Below, piece by piece: positions 21,777-31,047 of a DNA stretch of 64,000 bases (position 1 is the first letter of the stretch; the number at the start of each line of letters is the position of its first letter). The notes beneath the pieces are model-generated. The model ran no database searches, was not told the DNA's origin, and saw only the letters and a program-made list of their open reading frames with translations. The stretch comes from Fulvia fulva. Its lineage: Eukaryota; Ascomycota; Dothideomycetes; Mycosphaerellales; Mycosphaerellaceae. Location: assembly GCF_020509005.1 (NCBI RefSeq), contig NC_063019.1, positions 2,852,001-2,916,000 of the forward strand. Reading direction: 5' to 3'. The translations under genes were made by a program, and so were the position numbers.

Positions 21777-23324
21777 GGTGGCGATAGATAGCGCGTGTGT
21801 GAGTGTGTGGATAATGAGATTGAAGGTAGCAACACCTTCTGAGATGGACATGGATAGCCGGAAGGGGTTAGCGTAAATATAGGGGTTGTAAAAACTATGC
21901 CCAGGACTGTATGAAGTACATCCAGTAGTTACAGTCGTAGCCTGGACGCGAGCCGTCTAGAACGGTCCAGTTTGGCAATGATAGAGGTCTCGTGGAGGGC
22001 CGAATGCGGGAGGCTCTGTGGCTCTGCAGTTTTGCGAGGCGCATTGTACTTCGACTTCAACGTATGTTGTCGTCAATGTGCACAGAGCACCGAAGGAGTC
22101 CTGGTTCGCGTCGAGAGAGTTGTAAGCAAAGTGACGGGGTGTGAGGTTCAGATCATCTGGCATGCCTCTGCAAGGTGTTGTGGCATTGCTGACGACCCAA
22201 GTCCCAAGCCTGTCGGTCTAACCCAACCAACCCCTGCTCGTGTTCGTTGCAGCCCCGTTGACTAATGCTGCACGGAACGGCTGCAATGCCTCTGTGAGGT
22301 TCGTGCAGTCGACCTTCCAGTAAAAAGATTCCATTGTGAGGCCCGTCTCGGCGTGATTCGGAAGGTCTGCGATAGGGAGGCCAATCAACGATGCGTAGGT
22401 GACGTGATCGTCGGGTATGTCGATCCAGTCCTGGTTGCTCGAATCCTTGTTAGTCGAAAGTTCTTCTAACATGGGGACCTTCACGTTGTTCCATGGGTCC
22501 GCAGGTGAGGCTTTCGTCCTCTCTGGTCCCAGCAACGCAGCATTGAACATCCCGAAGAGCGACGGCCGCACGGCACCCAGGTCACCGGAGACGTAGTTGG
22601 AATAGCTGTTGTTTGCTGACATGTATCGAAGTGGGACGATCTCGGGTATGGTCGCATCACCTAATGACACGACTCGTAAGGACGCTTGGCCACCGACCGG
22701 TGACAATGCCCATGCGGCGACTAGAGCAAGGCCAACGAACCCAAAGGACCTTAAGACGTAGAGACTCCATATTGTACTAGCGACTGTGTTGCTTCCTGCG
22801 AGAAGATCTAGTGTGCCGAGCTTCTCGCCCCGTTCGAGTAGCCAGACCAAGATCGTCTTGAGGGTACGTCCGACCACCGCCGCAAAGACAATAGGGAAGA
22901 TGGTAGGTCCTAGAGCGACGACGTTGAGCAAGGCGCTGGCCACCCACTGGTGCTCCTCTACTGATTGGCCTCGATGACCAAGCACCATGAAGCCATACAT
23001 GAGGAAGGCAAGAGAGATGAGCGCAAATAGCACATCGAGGAATAGCAGTACCACGAGAGATCTCCAGTCACGACGGAGCTGACGTGGTTGCATCGGCCAG
23101 CCATGGGGCACAGATTGCTGGTACGTTTCCTGCTTGGGCAACTCTGGATCGGTTATTGATGCGCTGTGCCAGAGCAATGGCGTACTGGCTGGAGCGACTG
23201 GGACTGTCCTGTCGTCAAGCTCAACAACAGAGATATCGTCGCGCCCTTCCGGTGGGTCCGAGCGAAGCTGCTGAGTCGGTGTCAACGGCGAAGGTGGACT
23301 GTCGCGCGACTGCACAGAAGCCAT

Positions 23325-24046
23325 GCTCGAGCCTTGAGCAGCGGGAGAGCGTTACATACATGCTGGCGGCCGAAGTTCAATATGTAGAGCGGCGCTTGGG
23401 GTCAAAGCGAAGCGAAGAATGCCGTGCTCAGTTGTGGCTGAGAGGCAGCGTAGTTACGCTGCCTCTGTAAAACATTGTGAGCCAGTTTCGGACCGCAAAT
23501 CGGGATCAAGTGCTGTATATTCGCAGTCTCCCAGTTTCAAACAGGCCTGCGGTGGCCCCAGATTGGATGTACCGTGGCTTCAGGTTGGTCGCACAGCATT
23601 TAGCGAGGGGCAGTACTTTGGTCAGCTCGAGCGCTTCGTGCTCTCGTGAAGGCAAATAGATGCTTCGGCACGGGTACAAGAGGCGTTGATAAGCAAACAG
23701 TCGTTTCAGACCCGCGCTCAGCTGGCAAGTGCCGACAGGCAGCGTGCGTTGTACCGTTTCCAAGGACCGGCGGTGGTCGCGAGGCGCCAAAGCAGTACTT
23801 CGTGAAGCAGGTGTGCTTCAGTGTGGCGTCCTTGATAAATCAGTACCTTCCAAGCGATACGACGCATGGCTACTTACTCCCAACGCCTTGCTAGTCTTTC
23901 AAACAATTCGGCGGCAGTAGTCAGTAACCACCGGCGCGACTCTTCGCTTACCAGTCATGGTGGTTGCGAGATCGCACAGCACACACGCTCATGCAACCAG
24001 CGCACTGAGGCTCCTCTCCACCCTTTGGCAGCTCGACAAAAGGCTC
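23325..24046. other. Intergenic stretch, nothing recognised
   Basis: This lies between the 5' end of the disrupted membrane-protein gene and the 3' end of BUB3. Short plus-strand frames have no recognisable content. Confidence 0.35.
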
Positions 24047-25183
24047 CTACTTCTTCGCCGGCTTCCCCTTCGCCTCATCCGGACCCATAGTCCTCACGAA
24101 GATCTTGATAAGCTCAGGATTTGGTTCCGCATCCTCCTGCCCGTCCTCGAAGCCGGGGCTAATACCGATAACGAGTTCCTTTCCGTCTCCGCTGAACTCC
24201 AGAGCGAGAACGCTCGCCGGCAACTTCGGGTACTGCCTGATTCGCCTCTTCGTCTTCGCATCCCAGAGCGCCACAACCCCGTCCCCGCCTCCAGTTGCAA
24301 AACTTCCATGCTCAGGATGAAACGCAATAGCATTGACAGGGTATATGACGTCCAACGGCTTATCCTCACCTTCCTCGGTCTTGACGGTAGTCTTTTCGCG
24401 GTGACATTTGAAGGCGTAGGCATTCTCGTTCTGGACCGGGTCGAACCATTCGACGGAAACACGTCCTTCGATACTAGAGGCGGCAAAGCCTTCGCCGGAG
24501 GGCATGCAGGCGAGGTCGCGGGCCATGAATTTGAGGTTGCTGTCGCGGGTTTGCCAGGGCGTTACAGCGATGGCTTGTTGTTCGCCGGTGGTGTCGCCGG
24601 CTCGGGGGACGAGGGCTGAGAGGGCTTGGAGGTCGTAGACCTGGTAATTGTTAGTAGTGACGACTTTGGTGTGCATGATTGTACGTACGTGAACTTTTCG
24701 CTCCGCCATGACTACGACTGCTCGATCTGTGGTGAGGGACAGCGCGAATGGCTTCGCGGGCAACTCAACTGAGACATATCTTCCCGCTGCTCCGTTCTGA
24801 GGTGGCTCGTGTATGTGTAGTGTGCCGTCCCAGCTCGTGCTCAGGAGGATGTGGTGCTGTGCGCTGTATGCCACCTTGTTTGCAGCCTGACTGTGGGTGC
24901 TTAAGACGACTCTGCTGGACTCTCCCTCATTCGCAGTGTACGAGACAACTTCGTGGCCGAGTCCGACGGCGTAGAAGGTTGTACTATCGGCGTTCCACGC
25001 GAGATCGAGGATAGGCGCTTCGGAAGGTATCTTGCTCGAGAGCTGCCATGCTTCGCCGTTTCGTGTGTAGATGTGGATGTTGCTGTCCCAGGCGCCAACG
25101 AGGAGTGTGTTGCCGTCTGGCGAGTATCGTATGCTGGATATGGCGTCCACTGGTGGATATGCGATCTCGTCAATTGCACCCAT
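24047..25183 (-). CDS. BUB3: WD40 spindle-checkpoint / mRNA-export protein Bub3
   Basis: WD40 beta-propeller protein. The N-terminal VDAISSIRYSPDGNTLLVGAWD is the Bub3 signature, followed by repeats containing SEAPILDLAWNAD, YSAQHHILLSTSWDGTL, and the late PVNAIAFHPEHGSFATGGGDG. A 48-bp intron (24641-24688; GTACGT donor, CTAAC branch, CCAG acceptor) is frame-neutral, and reading through it would insert 16 residues inside AERKVHV-YDLQAL. Removing it gives about 362 residues from the ATG at 25183. An ATG at 25216 would add 11. Bub3 binds Bub1 and Mad3/BubR1 at kinetochores. The close relative Rae1/Gle2 is the main alternative. Confidence 0.85.
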   Translation of the reverse strand: MGAIDEIAYPPVDAISSIRYSPDGNTLLVGAWDSNIHIYTRNGEAWQLSSKIPSEAPILDLAWNADSTTFYAVGLGHEVVSYTANEGESSRVVLSTHSQAANKVAYSAQHHILLSTSWDGTLHIHEPPQNGAAGRYVSVELPAKPFALSLTTDRAVVVMAERKVHVRTIMHTKVVTTNNYQVYDLQALSALVPRAGDTTGEQQAIAVTPWQTRDSNLKFMARDLACMPSGEGFAASSIEGRVSVEWFDPVQNENAYAFKCHREKTTVKTEEGEDKPLDVIYPVNAIAFHPEHGSFATGGGDGVVALWDAKTKRRIRQYPKLPASVLALEFSGDGKELVIGISPGFEDGQEDAEPNPELIKIFVRTMGPDEAKGKPAKK

Positions 25184-25566
25184 CTTGTAGCAATGGCCTG
25201 TCAGTGTTGATGTCAATGTTTACTTGGGCGCATCGAGTTGGTTCAAGTCTGGTCGCGCGACATCCTTGTGCAGATCCGAAGCTTTTTGAGGGATGACTAA
25301 GCTAAGCTACCTTCACATGCATCGACTTTGACATCACTTCTCCCTTTCCTTTCGACACAACATCGGACTCGCGTCTATCCTCGATACAACATCTACTATT
25401 GCAGTACACAGACAGAAAATCCTTTTCAAGAGTGTCACGCTCATTGCGTTGAGCATAAGATAGCGTCGATCATTCTGCGCAGACCTGTCTGTTGCCCACG
25501 AAGGGCTGTAGCCGTACGGCAGACTACAGAGACTGGCAACCGAGGTCCTCCAGCCAGCTCCCCATC
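25184..25566. promoter_or_regulatory. Divergent promoter region of BUB3 and GPN2
   Basis: About 380 bp separate the starts. The plus strand from about 25335 to 25400 is pyrimidine-rich (CTCCCTTTCCTTTCG and similar), a common feature of fungal core promoters. No TATA box was assigned. Confidence 0.35.
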
Positions 25567-26814
25567 ATGCGCACCATACTGCTGCCCGTCGGCCCACCTG
25601 GAGCTGGAAAGTCGACGCTCTGCAATGGCTTACAGCAATTCATGCGAGCAGTGGCACGACCATGTTCGGTAGGCAACATAGACCCAGCAAACGAGAACAT
25701 CCCATACGAAGCTGCATTTGACGTACGGGAACTGGTCGATGTCGAGGAAGTCATGGAGCGGGAAGAACTTGGTCCGAATGGGGGCGTGCTATGGGCTATG
25801 GAGGAGGTAGAAGCCAACCTCGAGTGGCTGGAGAAGAGACTAGAGGAGTGTGGTAAGACTGCTATCAATCATTTCAAATGTCCATGGCTGACGAATTTAT
25901 ATAGAAGAGACGATTATCCTAGATCCTCCAGGCCAGCCAGAACTCACTACACATCACACAGCACTACCAAGAATACTGCAACGGCTTGAGAAGATTGGCT
26001 ACCGAGTATGTCATCCTCTTCCAAGACTCATTGACACCGCTGACTGACGCAACAGTAGATTGTCGTGATACAACTCCTGGACTCAGTAGTCCTCACCCGC
26101 CCATCGCTCTACCTATCAAGCTTGATCCTCTGCCTCCGAGGAATGCTACACCTCCCCTATCCAATCGTCAACGTCTTCACCAAGATTGACAACCTCAAGT
26201 CCGTCGGCGGCGCAGACCTGCCCTTCAACTTAGACTTCTACACCGAAGTCCAAGACCTCCATCACCTACTACCCGCACTATCTGCCGAACTTCAAGGCAC
26301 CCCAACCAAGTCCAGCGACAAGTGGGACAAACTCAACGCTGCCTTGATCGAACTCATCGAAGACCACGGCCTTGTCGGCTTCGAGACCTTAGCTGTCGAA
26401 GACCGCCAGTCGATGGCCAGCCTGTTGCGAGCCATCGATCGCGCTAGCGGCTATGTCTTCGCTGGAGCCAGAGGCACAGACGAAAGTGGCAGGACTCTCG
26501 ACAATGAGGCTTCGATCTGGGCGCAGGCCATGTCTGAGAGTTATGGTAAGATGGAGGTCAGGGATGTGCAGGAGAGGTGGATTGATAGGAAGAACGAGTA
26601 CGATGAGGAGGAGAGGAAGCGCTGGGAAGAGGAGGCGAGGTCAGCTGGCGCGTTACCTGAGGAACCTGCTGCGACTTTGAAGCGACAGGGGAATGGTGAG
26701 GATGTGGAGATGGATGATGAGGATGAGATGTTGGCTGAGCAGCGGAAGTGGGAGGAAGAGCAGAAAAGGAAAGGCGAAGCGGCGACTGGGGGGACGAAAG
26801 TGCTAAGGAAGTAG
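25567..26814 (+). CDS. GPN2: GPN-loop GTPase 2, RNA polymerase II assembly/import factor
   Basis: Three exons, 25567-25852, 25905-26005 and 26059-26814, separated by 52- and 53-bp introns (GTAAGA...ATAG and GTATGT...GTAG), give 380 residues. The P-loop GPPGAGKST is at 9-17 and the family-defining Gly-Pro-Asn at 69-71. DPPGQPEL opens exon 2 as the G3 region, and NVFTKIDN in exon 3 is the guanine-specificity motif. The C-terminal 80 residues are Glu/Lys/Arg-rich. GPN proteins form dimers that assist assembly and nuclear import of RNA polymerase II. Overall similarity and the charged tail point to GPN2 rather than GPN1 or GPN3. Confidence 0.87.
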
Positions 26815-27561
26815 CATTCGCTGCCATACGCTAAGCGGTGGCCAACGCAAGAATCCACAACTGTCTTCACTTGCATGTATGCACCTCTCCCGAATGCCAG
26901 GGCCGTGCGATCTATGACTTCTGTGTCGCTTTGGAATATCACATTAAGGGCGTCGCTGCCTCCTTTGAACGATCAATATGACGCCCATGTTGGAACGAGG
27001 GTCTGTCTAAAGACCATGATGATGAGTCAGCACGCCAGTCTGCGACGGCAGGAATTAACTCCCACTTGGTTTTTTCGACTTCCGCAACATCGCGCCCTGC
27101 GGACTTGTGTTTCTCGCGTAGATTTCGAATGTCTGTTCGTGTACCTTATGTTTTCGCTCGATATTTGTAGGTTGCTCGTTGTCGTAAGTTGTCGCAAGTC
27201 GTCGTAAGCTATCGTAACCTCGATATATATATAAAGCGTGTTTCCTGCTTGTCCCGAAGGATCTAGTTCTAGAAACATAAGCAATAGCTTATTGGACCCC
27301 AAGTAAGTTGTGCCTAAGTATTACTTACTATCCTAAAAGGCTAGATATCGAGCTTCGAGATAAAGTAAAATTTAGCTATCGTGCTATTAGCTATCAAGCA
27401 ACATTTAGCTGATAAATTACTTAGCAAACGTTATTTTATATTTCTGAAATTTTTAGATCTATAATTTTTCGCTTTATAAAGATCTAACTTATATTTTAAG
27501 TTATTAGTTAGTAATAGTTAATATATATATAGGTAGTATCCCTACTTAGTCTAGATATATC
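26815..27561. other. Transition from genic DNA to the RIPed repeat block
   Basis: To about 27230 the base composition resembles the genic DNA. A direct repeat GTAAGTTGTCGCAAGTCGTCG lies near 27184, then from about 27270 the DNA becomes AT-rich with many TA and CTAG steps and few CA or TG steps. No gene is seen. The boundary marks the left edge of the transposon nest. Confidence 0.5.
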
Positions 27562-27759
27562 TATTACGGTTCACCTCGTAAGACTATACTTAGTATTACG
27601 TAACCTAGTACGCTATCGCGCCCGGACCCTAGACCCTAACCTCGACGCTTACTTTATCGTAGCTTCGCGACTTTCTTATCTTTTCTTCTTCGTAGAACTT
27701 ATTCGATTCTAAGGTATTAATACGTTTACGCCCTATCTTACGCCTTATCCGTATTATTA
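27562..27759 (+). repeat. LTR of retrotransposon family A, plus orientation
   Basis: About 198 bp matching the LTR at 57632-57829 and, inverted, the one at 28052-28253. It opens TATTACGGTTCACCTCG, where the others begin TGTTACGG, a TG-to-TA change consistent with RIP. It is followed to about 28048 by sequence that looks like the mutated start of an internal region, but no intact coding remains. Confidence 0.65.
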
Positions 27760-28051
27760 AGTTCTACCGCCCTAAGATCGCCGAGCCGTACGATTATAGA
27801 CTATATATCGCTACTACGACCGCGTACGACCGAGACTCGAATAGCCGTAGGTACTAATATAACTATCGGACTAGACGAATTATCCTTTATCCTAAGACTT
27901 AACCTAAACCCTCTTATAAAGACGTTCCTCCGAGAAGCCCGATAAAAGCGGAACGGCGTACTTAGCGTAGCGTAGTAAGAGGTAGAAGACGAGTCGTAGT
28001 AGGATCCGGATTTCGACGATACCGTAGGTATAGAACGACTACGTAATATAG

Positions 28052-28253
28052 TGTTAATACGGACAAGGCGTAAGATAGGGCGTAAACGTATTAATACCTT
28101 AGAATCGAATAAGTTCTACGAAGAAGAGAAGATAACAAAGTCGCGAAGCCGCGATAAAGTAAACGTCGAGGTTAGTTAGGGTCTAGGGTCTAGGCGCGCT
28201 AGCGTACTAGGTCACGTAATACTAAGTATAGCCTTACGAGGTAAACCGTAACA
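28052..28253 (-). repeat. 3' LTR of retrotransposon family A, minus orientation
   Basis: On the minus strand this 202-bp segment begins TGTTACGG and ends GTATTAACA. Just upstream on that strand is a purine-rich tract (AAGAGGGGGGTAG), matching a polypurine tract, then internal sequence at 28254-28441 that matches the inverse of 57430-57631. It therefore marks the 3' end of a minus-strand element whose body is split by LINE insertions. Confidence 0.68.
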
Positions 28254-29769
28254 CTACCCCCCCTCTTAAACCGCCGTACGCCCTCGTACGCGGAAATATA
28301 TCGCTATAGGGTATATCTATATAATACTAAACTAATATATATAATCAAAATATATATAAAGTCGAGTCTAAGGAAGGACCGTACTATTAGGAAGCGCTAG
28401 CTTACGTCGGGTCAACCGTAGAGAGACTATATATCTTGCCGAAAAAAACGCTTATCGATCTCTACGCCAAAACAAGACATATTCGAAAGCTCTTATTAAG
28501 GCTATTCTAACGATATATAAAGTAGGCCACTACCCCTAGGACTAAGGGAGTTCTACCTTATTTAATCTAGACAGCTTAAAGCTCTCTTCACCCTATTTCT
28601 TTAGCTCTAAACGCCGCGGAGGTGCCTAGCTACATTAGGTAACTCCTAGGCAATAGTAGCCTAGGCTACGGTACTAACGGCGCCTACGGCCCTATAGGCG
28701 AAGCCCCCCTAAGACAACTAGTAGCAACTTATAGAGGACGCAAAAAGTATAGAAACTAACGATCAGCTCCCTTACCGGTCTCTATAGGTAATGATCACTC
28801 AGCTACGTACGGCGCTTATACTGTCGTATTACCGAGGGCAATAAGAAATGAGGACGACGTCCTAGGCGATTAGTAAGGCCACCCGGAATCAACACCCCTA
28901 TAGCTAGGCATCGGTCGCGGCATCGATACTAGGCCCCCGCCTAACGTACGATATAGTTACGATCCGTATTGTAGCAAAGGAAGACTAGGCCGAAGTTACG
29001 AAGCTATCGAACAAGGAGCTCGCCTAACGAATTAACTAACTAGAGGTAGTCGTAGTGAACTAATAGTCTAACGGCACTCTATAGATCTATACTAGCTCTA
29101 CTACTACTAGGAGGTACCTAGAGGCATAGCTATAGTAGGCATCTAAGGTTACGGTATTAGCGAAGGTCTTAACGAAACAATTCACGATCCTAGTCTACGA
29201 TATACCTAAGGAGTTTGACCTAACTAACTAGGGTCACCTACGCGCTCTCTAAGAGGACAACCCGGTCACTCTTAACTCTCTAATCTAGAAGGCGACTTGG
29301 CTCTATAGGAAATAGCTAGAAGGCAAGAAGGCCTCGGCGCTAATAGTATAGCTATAAGACGCGAAAGCGGCGGATCTAGCGATAGAACAAGGCCTAGTCT
29401 AGCAATATAGCCTTAAGATAGTAGAAAAGCACTCCTTATCCTTTCGTGTCCTCTAATGCTTCAAATGCTAATAGTATAGACACCAAACCTACACGTACAC
29501 AAACAAGTAGGCCTACTCGAACTATATAGGAGACTATATATCTAGGGAATCACGATATTATTTATTATCGATCGATCTCTGCGCCAAAACACGACACATT
29601 CGAAAGCTCTTATCAAGGCCATTCCAACGATATAAAAAGCAGGCCACTGCCCCTAGGACTGAGGGAGTTCTACCCCATTCAATCTGGACAGCTTGAAGCT
29701 CTCTTCACCCTGTTTCTTCAGCTCCAAACGCCGCGGAGGTGCCTAGCTACATTAGGCAACTCCTAGGCA

Positions 29770-31047
29770 ATGGCAGCCCAGGCTACGGTACTAACGGCGC
29801 CTACGGCCCTACAGGCGAAGCCCCCCCAAGACAACTGGCAGCAACTTATAGAGGACGCAAAAAGCATGGAAACTAACGATCAGCTCCCTTACCGGTCTCT
29901 ACAGGTAATGATCACTCAGCTACGCACGGCGCTTGTACTGTCGTATCACCGAGGGCAACAAGAAATGAGGACGACGTCCCAGGCGATTAGCAAGGCCACC
30001 CGGAATCAACACCCCCATAGCTGGGCATCGGTCGCGGCATCGATACCAGGCCCCCGCCCAACGCACGATGCAGTTACGATCCGCATTGCAGCAAAGGAAG
30101 ACCAGGCCGAAGTTGCGAAGCTATCGAACAAGGAGCTCGCCCAACGAATTAACCAACCAGGGGTGGTCGCAGTGAACCAACAGTCTAACGGCACTCTACA
30201 GATCTATACTAGCTCTGCTACTGCTAGGAGGCACCTAGAGGCACAGCCACAGTGGGCATCTAAGGTTGCGGCATCAGCGAAGGTCTCAACGAAACAATTC
30301 ACGATCCTAGTCCACGACATGCCTAAGGAGTTTGACCCAACCAACCAGGGTCACCTACGCGCTCTCCAAGAGGACAACCCGGTCACTCTTAACTCTCCAA
30401 TCCAGAAGGCGACTTGGCTCCATAGGAAATGGCCAGAAGGCAAGAAGGCCTCGGCGCTAATAGTATGGCTACAAGACGCGAAAGCGGCGGATCTAGCGAT
30501 AGAACAAGGCCTGGTCTGGCAATACAGCCTCAAGACAGTAGAAAAGCACTCCTCATCCTTTCGTGTCCTCCAATGCTTCAAATGCCAACAGTATGGACAC
30601 CAAACCTACACGTGCACAAACAAGCAGGCCTGCTCGAACTGTGCAGGAGACCATATGTCTAGGGACTGTACATCGACTACGAGACGGTGCGCGAACTGTC
30701 CGGGGCACCACCCATCGTATAGTGCGGAATGCCCACAGCGGAAACTAGCGAAAAACAAGGCAATCACAAACAGAACCGTCGCCCCAAGATTCTACGGCGA
30801 CCGTGAGGCTAGCCCACACCGGAACCAACTAGCGGCGGTCGGGCACAAGCGCCCTAGGGCCGAGAACGATGTAAAGGATGCGCAGCCTAGGGCGTACGGG
30901 AGGCCACGTGCTCTGCTAGCTGCGGCGAGGGAATCTAACCAGGCCCGGCTCCCCTTTAGTACACAGCCGATAGGCGTAGACCAGGACGCACAGGGCAGTA
31001 GGACACAGGACGATACAGAGGAAATGATTGTCGATGCCGATGACTAG
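29770..31047 (+). CDS. LINE ORF1, Gag-like zinc-knuckle RNA-binding protein
   Basis: 425 residues. The N-terminal half is basic and helical. Three CCHC-type knuckles follow near residues 272-325 (CFKCQQYGHQTYTC, CSNCAGDHMSRDC, CANCPGHHPSYSAEC). Such ORF1 proteins coat LINE RNA and form the ribonucleoprotein for retrotransposition. The start follows the 5' leader directly, and the corresponding ATG is ATA in the older RIPed copy. The last codons overlap the ORF2 start. Codons rich in CpA show that RIP has not acted here. Confidence 0.9.
   Translation: MAAQATVLTAPTALQAKPPQDNWQQLIEDAKSMETNDQLPYRSLQVMITQLRTALVLSYHRGQQEMRTTSQAISKATRNQHPHSWASVAASIPGPRPTHDAVTIRIAAKEDQAEVAKLSNKELAQRINQPGVVAVNQQSNGTLQIYTSSATARRHLEAQPQWASKVAASAKVSTKQFTILVHDMPKEFDPTNQGHLRALQEDNPVTLNSPIQKATWLHRKWPEGKKASALIVWLQDAKAADLAIEQGLVWQYSLKTVEKHSSSFRVLQCFKCQQYGHQTYTCTNKQACSNCAGDHMSRDCTSTTRRCANCPGHHPSYSAECPQRKLAKNKAITNRTVAPRFYGDREASPHRNQLAAVGHKRPRAENDVKDAQPRAYGRPRALLAAARESNQARLPFSTQPIGVDQDAQGSRTQDDTEEMIVDADD

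Larger units (their letters stand above)
20841..21909. mobile_element. Fold-back Tc1/mariner-type element with 420-bp inverted arms
   Basis: Arms 20841-21260 and 21490-21909 are inverted copies of identical length, with about seven mismatches by eye. A 229-bp loop lies between them. Ends read CAGTCCTGGGCATAG, and the element is bounded by TA at 20839-20840 and TA at 21910-21911, the target duplication of Tc1/mariner elements. Each arm carries the start of a transposase-like gene with an N-terminal helix-turn-helix. No DDE catalytic domain is present, so it cannot move by itself. It lies inside a membrane-protein gene, and the insert plus one TA is 1,071 bp. Confidence 0.88.
20215..23324 (-). 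pseudogene. Fungal multi-membrane-span protein gene, disrupted by a fold-back transposon
   Basis: From 23324 the minus strand encodes a long cytosolic N-terminus and membrane spans at about residues 89-113, 127-152 and 184-206, followed by the ALSPVGGQASLR motif typical of a large uncharacterised ascomycete membrane-protein family. The frame meets TAG at 22218-22220, then continues unchanged (TWVVSNATTPCRG, then a Cys-containing ectodomain) to 21957. One frame shift later LDGSRPGYDCNYWMYF is read up to 21912. It then resumes beyond the inserted element at 20838 with HFFDIAP and ends at 20215 after a final membrane span. So one ancestral gene carries a nonsense codon, a one-base frameshift and an insertion. 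TAG may come from CAG by C-to-T change. An intron for the TAG would be only about 22 bp. Confidence 0.8.
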
